A DNA stretch of 23,661 nucleotides from a virus. Under the pieces are notes generated by a model. It saw only the letters and a list, made by a program, of their open reading frames with translations, was not told the DNA's origin and made no database searches. Positions 20,074 to 23,661 of the stretch are shown piece after piece. The stretch is from positions 1-23,661 of the IMG/VR virus record IMGVR_UViG_3300024529_000020; one strand, written 5' to 3'. How positions within the stretch are numbered: the stretch's first letter is position 1; each line of letters begins with the position of its first letter. The translations under genes were made by a program, and so were the position numbers.

Positions 20074-21500
20074 TGGGAAAGAAATCCACACCTTCGGGCA
20101 CTAGCGATGCACTAAAAGGCTTTGACGAGATTGGTGAAATCTCGAAGGCCCAGCTTGAATCGCAGTATGGGATGGCCGATGAGCGTCAACAATATGACCA
20201 AGAACAATGGCGGCAAAACAGGGACCGGCTTTCTGGTATTGATGACTCAATGCTGGGTTACTCGGAGGACTCAATACGCCGCGCTGGTGAGGATCGAGCT
20301 AGGTACGAGGAACTTTACCAACCCATTGAGGAACAGTATCTTGATAAGGTTAAGAATTTTGACACAGCGGAAAGACGGACTTCCGAAGCCGCCGCCGCAC
20401 AGACGGAAGTTGCCGCACAATCCGAAGCTGCACGCCAGAGTGCCCTTCGCCGGTTAGAGTCGTATGGCGTTGACCCCTCTCAGACAAGGAATGCAGCCCT
20501 TGATGTAGGTGTTCGCATGGAGGAAGCAAAAGCTAAAGCTGGTGCTGCCACTGATGCACGCCGAAGTGTAGAGCAGACAGGCATGGCGCTTGAGCAAGGG
20601 ACCATAGATCAAGGTCGCGGTCTTGATGCGATGGGGAAAAGTAACTTTGCAGCTGGAGCTAGTGCTATCCCCACGTATGGGCAAGACGCTGGCGATATGT
20701 ATGGGCAAGGTAACGCCGCGTTAGATGCGTGGGGCAGCGCCATAGGCTCCAAAGCTGAGACTTCAGCAGCGAATCAGTCTAACAAAAACCAAGCGGGTGG
20801 TGATATGTTGGGTTCTGCCGCAATGATCGGTGCCGCAGCTATTCCATTTATGGCTGAAGGTGGCGAGATTGAAGGCCCGGGTGGTCCGACTGATGACGCT
20901 ATTGATGCCAAGCTATCTGACGGTGAATTCGTGATTCCAGCTGATGTTGTTAAGCGCAAAGGAACAGAGTTTTTCGACAAGATGATCGTGAAAGTGCAGC
21001 AAGAACTTGCTGAGCGTGAGCAAACTGCACAGGTTACCGACGAAGCTTTAGGTATACCACCTCCTGAGGCCGTAGCACCAGATATGGGCATGTATAAAGG
21101 TGGCGAAGTAATGGGTTTTGCTCAAGGCGGTTGGGTAGATATTGAGCAACCTGCTAAGCGTTCAGGTATGCTTAAAGGAGCGGCAAGTATCGCCAGCGGT
21201 CTTGACAAGCTTCGTGCTAACCAAGTAGAAGCGGAGCCGGTTGTAACACCAGTCGTGACAGCACCAGCACCAGCACCAGCGATGAGGGCTCGCCCTAACG
21301 CGCGGTATATTCCTACACCCGTATATGATGGTCCAAGTTTCGCAGCTGGTGGTGAGGTCTCAGCCATACCAACTAATCCAGATATCAGGGCTGGCTACCA
21401 AATGACCAGAGACCCGAGTGCTCACGCTTATGCAGGACCAGAAACTAAGTGGCCAGCGGATAAATACCCGCCGCCACCTAATGCAGTAGGAGCAAATTGA
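20073..21500 (+). CDS. Internal virion (ejection) protein with GGE motifs
   Basis: 475 aa. I start at ATG 20073, which overlaps the previous stop (TAATG); the frame is open upstream. The first ~190 residues are Gln/Glu/Arg-rich and helical, consistent with a coiled coil. A hydrophobic segment lies near 248-263 (MLGSAAMIGAAAIPFMA). It is followed by GGPTDDAIDAKLSDGEFVIP, a motif I know from the C-termini of tape-measure and ejection proteins. The motif GGE(I/V) recurs (AEGGEIEG, YKGGEVMG, AAGGEVSA). A Pro/Ala hinge (APAPAPAM) precedes the end. It probably leaves the capsid with the DNA to build a conduit. Confidence 0.75.
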   Translation: MGKKSTPSGTSDALKGFDEIGEISKAQLESQYGMADERQQYDQEQWRQNRDRLSGIDDSMLGYSEDSIRRAGEDRARYEELYQPIEEQYLDKVKNFDTAERRTSEAAAAQTEVAAQSEAARQSALRRLESYGVDPSQTRNAALDVGVRMEEAKAKAGAATDARRSVEQTGMALEQGTIDQGRGLDAMGKSNFAAGASAIPTYGQDAGDMYGQGNAALDAWGSAIGSKAETSAANQSNKNQAGGDMLGSAAMIGAAAIPFMAEGGEIEGPGGPTDDAIDAKLSDGEFVIPADVVKRKGTEFFDKMIVKVQQELAEREQTAQVTDEALGIPPPEAVAPDMGMYKGGEVMGFAQGGWVDIEQPAKRSGMLKGAASIASGLDKLRANQVEAEPVVTPVVTAPAPAPAMRARPNARYIPTPVYDGPSFAAGGEVSAIPTNPDIRAGYQMTRDPSAHAYAGPETKWPADKYPPPPNAVGAN

Positions 21501-21501
21501 A

Positions 21502-23052
21502 ATGGCTAAATGGGTAAGTGCTGATGCACTGAGAGTCCAAGATTTAGGGCTCACTAATGCTGTCAATCAGGGCATTGCAGGGTACAGATTCGGGCAAGAG
21601 CAAAAAGGCATTCGAGACCAAGAAGAACTTGGTTCTATGATGGCAGCTATTCCTGAAGCTGAGCAGACAACACAAATGGTTGCTTCAGAGCAAAGCAACA
21701 TGCTCGCAGACCAGACTGCTGACTTTGCTGATGAGCCGGTAATAGCAAACCCCCACCAAGTAACTGCTATTCCTGAATCTGAGGCTGCGGTGCAGCAAAT
21801 GGGCAAGCGGAAGAAAACCACTACCAGTAAAGATTGGAAGTCTTGGGAAGAAGGTATTCGAAAAAAAGCCGGGGCTATGGGACCCAAAGCACTTGCAGAT
21901 GCTAACGCTCACATATCCACCACAAAGCAGGGTTCGTTGCGTGAGAACGCAGCTACTGCTATGGCAGCTATGAGGGCGGGTGACCTCAGGACCGCTAAGG
22001 ATGCCCTACAGGAAGCGTACACTAGCTTCCCTGATGGTAACCGTGCGGAGATTGAAGAAGTTGGCGGGAAACTCGTTGCAAATATCTACAACGAGGATAC
22101 TGGGCAACTCGTAGAAAGTAAGCCTATTGGCCCACAAGATATGGCTGACATCGTCAGGATATCTGAGGACCCTGTCGCATACGCTGACGCTGTTCGTCAA
22201 GCGGAACTCGACGCAGTCGCAGTCGCAGAAGATCGTACCCGTTTTGATATCACTGAAGGTCGCCTATCAACACAAGTCAGTAACGATATGACCCTTGGTG
22301 AGCGCCGGTTGAAGATGCAGGAAGGCCAAGCGGCTATTGACGCGGTCAGGTCTGGCGTACAGAACGAGGAATCTCGTCAGAAGATGGCGCAAATCGTAAG
22401 CAACATGGAGGAACTGGTTAAAGCTTCAAAGCGTGCTGACGATATGACTGAAGCGGATATTAACAAGGCTGAGTCTTCTATTGAGAAAACAAAAGCGGAT
22501 ATGGAAATCGACGCTGCTAAGCTGAAACTCGAGCAGATTGCCTATATTGGTGATGGTGCTAGCCGTAATCTGAAGCGGCAAAAAATCGACGCTGAAATTA
22601 AGGAGCTTGAAGCTAAAGCCGCATACTACGCAGGTGGTGGTACTAAGGCAGCTGGCAAGACCTATTTTGCCAAGCGTAACGATTTGTTGCAGAGGATGAA
22701 CACTGCTGCTAAGAGTATGGAGGCTGCAGATGAAGCTATGGCTTCAGAAAACAAACGCGCAGAGTTTGCTAAGAGTAAGGGTAAGCCATACACAATCAAC
22801 CCAACTGTTGAAAAAGCTTACCAGCGTGAGCAAGAGCGATACAAACTTATCACTGATATGTGGACTAGCCTTGAACAGCAATATGAACCAAAGGATGGAC
22901 CAGAAGTTGTATCACCAGCTTCAGCGATACCAGCCCCGGGCACCCCAGCTGCTACCCCATCGACTGCTGGTCCTGCAATCGGAGCAACAGCGACCAACCC
23001 GACCACGGGGGAAGTAGTAGAGTGGGATGGTACTAACTGGATTCCCATGTAA
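21502..23052 (+). CDS. Internal virion (ejection) protein, coiled-coil
   Basis: 516 aa with AGGAG at 21488-21492 about 9 bases upstream. The N-terminus is MAKWVSADALRVQDLGLTNA. Most of the chain is charged, Ala/Glu/Lys-rich helix (e.g. EADINKAESSIEKTKADMEI) with no membrane span. The C-terminus has a Pro/Ala/Thr linker (~470-500) and a final GEVVEWDGTNWIPM, a small beta hairpin of the kind used to hold partners. Context (between ejection protein genes) suggests a T7 gp15-like role; I cannot show homology by eye. Confidence 0.72.
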   Translation: MAKWVSADALRVQDLGLTNAVNQGIAGYRFGQEQKGIRDQEELGSMMAAIPEAEQTTQMVASEQSNMLADQTADFADEPVIANPHQVTAIPESEAAVQQMGKRKKTTTSKDWKSWEEGIRKKAGAMGPKALADANAHISTTKQGSLRENAATAMAAMRAGDLRTAKDALQEAYTSFPDGNRAEIEEVGGKLVANIYNEDTGQLVESKPIGPQDMADIVRISEDPVAYADAVRQAELDAVAVAEDRTRFDITEGRLSTQVSNDMTLGERRLKMQEGQAAIDAVRSGVQNEESRQKMAQIVSNMEELVKASKRADDMTEADINKAESSIEKTKADMEIDAAKLKLEQIAYIGDGASRNLKRQKIDAEIKELEAKAAYYAGGGTKAAGKTYFAKRNDLLQRMNTAAKSMEAADEAMASENKRAEFAKSKGKPYTINPTVEKAYQREQERYKLITDMWTSLEQQYEPKDGPEVVSPASAIPAPGTPAATPSTAGPAIGATATNPTTGEVVEWDGTNWIPM

Positions 23053-23661
23053 TGGCGGCTCAACTTCCAGCCGGTTTCGTACTCGATGAGAGCGAGGAAC
23101 AAACTGCGGGTGCGCTTCCCCCGGGTTTTCAGCTGGATGCCCCTAAACCACCACCTTTATTAGCTAGGGATGAGTCCGTAACATCAGGTATCCCTGAGAA
23201 GACCACTTCTGAAAATATTGGTACTTTGGTTGATAAAGGCAATATCAGAAACGCACAGGCAGTTGGCGGCTTGGCGATGGCCGCTGCAGACGCTGGTACT
23301 GGTGAGTACGACTGGTCACTGATGGGTGACGAAACCCACTATCCAGTTTGGTCAGTACAAGGTGCGCTTGATCTTGTTGGTGACGTTACCAAAAAAATTG
23401 GTGGTGACATCGTAGGACTAGGTGTCGATGCTGCGGATATGGTTATCGATGGTGATGTTCGCGCTTCATTGCAAGAGACTGGCAAGCTGTTGCAGGAAGG
23501 CGGCAACTTAATGCTGAACGACCCTAAAAACCAGATCGACGCAGAGGGGTTTGAAGGGTATCTATACGAAGTTGGTGAAGGCTTGTATGGTATGGCTGGC
23601 CCACTGGCGGTGGGTGCGCTCACTGGTGGTGTTGGTATGTTCGTCGCACTCGCCGCGCAAG
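23052..23661 (+). CDS. Third, larger internal virion protein (N-terminal part, cut by window)
   Basis: Begins at ATG 23052 overlapping the previous stop (TAATG) and stays open to the window end, giving 203 residues. The first 30 residues contain two copies of an LP-x-GF-x-LD motif (LPAGFVLD and LPPGFQLD), separated by a Glu-rich linker. A Gly/Asp/Val-rich helical part follows (GGDIVGLGVDAADMVIDGDV), then a hydrophobic Gly-rich segment (GMAGPLAVGALTGGVGMFVA), which could insert in a membrane. Position and style fit the large T7 gp16-like ejection protein; any lytic transglycosylase domain would be beyond the window. Confidence 0.75.
   Translation, partial: MAAQLPAGFVLDESEEQTAGALPPGFQLDAPKPPPLLARDESVTSGIPEKTTSENIGTLVDKGNIRNAQAVGGLAMAAADAGTGEYDWSLMGDETHYPVWSVQGALDLVGDVTKKIGGDIVGLGVDAADMVIDGDVRASLQETGKLLQEGGNLMLNDPKNQIDAEGFEGYLYEVGEGLYGMAGPLAVGALTGGVGMFVALAAQ

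Noticed and set aside
20840-20990. Tape-measure protein, from the LSDGEFVIP motif
   Set aside because: No tail-tube or sheath genes are present, and the protein lies among ejection proteins in a podovirus-type order.
1-23661. CRISPR arrays, tRNA genes, insertion sequences, attachment sites
   Set aside because: No regularly spaced direct repeats, cloverleaf sequences, transposase or integrase frames were seen.

Overview
The window is a gene-dense block in which every supported gene is on the + strand. It reads as the structural (late) half of a tailed phage with a podovirus-type virion. The evidence is a T7-like order of functions: large terminase, portal, scaffold, major capsid protein, head-tail adaptors, fibres, lysis genes, a nozzle-type tail protein, a GNAT-fold protein in the place of T7 gp13, and large ejection (internal virion) proteins. 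There is no tape-measure, tail-tube or tail-sheath gene. There are also no integrase, repressor, tRNA or CRISPR signals. Relatives I recall with this gene order and these fibre motifs come from marine podoviruses of proteobacteria. The host is therefore probably a Gram-negative, perhaps marine bacterium, but this is inference and I do not assign a genus.

Layout. 1-2325: the tail end of an unidentified gene, an AT-richer sulfotransferase gene and the large terminase subunit. 2326-2383: a short gap with a near-ideal sigma70 promoter (TTGACA, 17 bp, TATTCT). 2384-4537: portal. 4534-6757: a run of seven small or medium unknown genes, mostly Lys/Gly-rich, between portal and scaffold. 6750-8822: scaffold and major capsid protein, closed by a strong intrinsic terminator at 8839-8873. 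8886-10379: a Lys/Ala-linker protein, a DUF6682-like adaptor, a second adaptor and an 8-cysteine mini-protein. 10370-11366: small beta-rich fibre-connector proteins, two of them tandem paralogues. 11366-16323: two duplicated glycine-rich fibres with Mtd-type N-termini, then a collar-domain fibre. 16357-17536: lysis cassette (TM/coiled-coil protein, M15 endolysin, 3TM-type holin). 17533-23661: nozzle-like protein, a small unknown, the GNAT-fold protein, two ejection proteins and a third, larger one cut by the window edge.

How it works together. The genes are packed with stop/start overlaps (TAATG, ATGA, GTGA, TAGTG), which suggests polycistronic messages with translational coupling. The promoter before the portal and the terminator after the capsid gene would define a head-protein unit, with readthrough supplying lower amounts of tail, fibre and lysis products. 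The most distinctive parts are the modular fibre locus, where a tandem duplication left a visible scar, the sulfotransferase joined to the packaging gene, the cysteine-rich mini-protein and the cluster of small basic genes.
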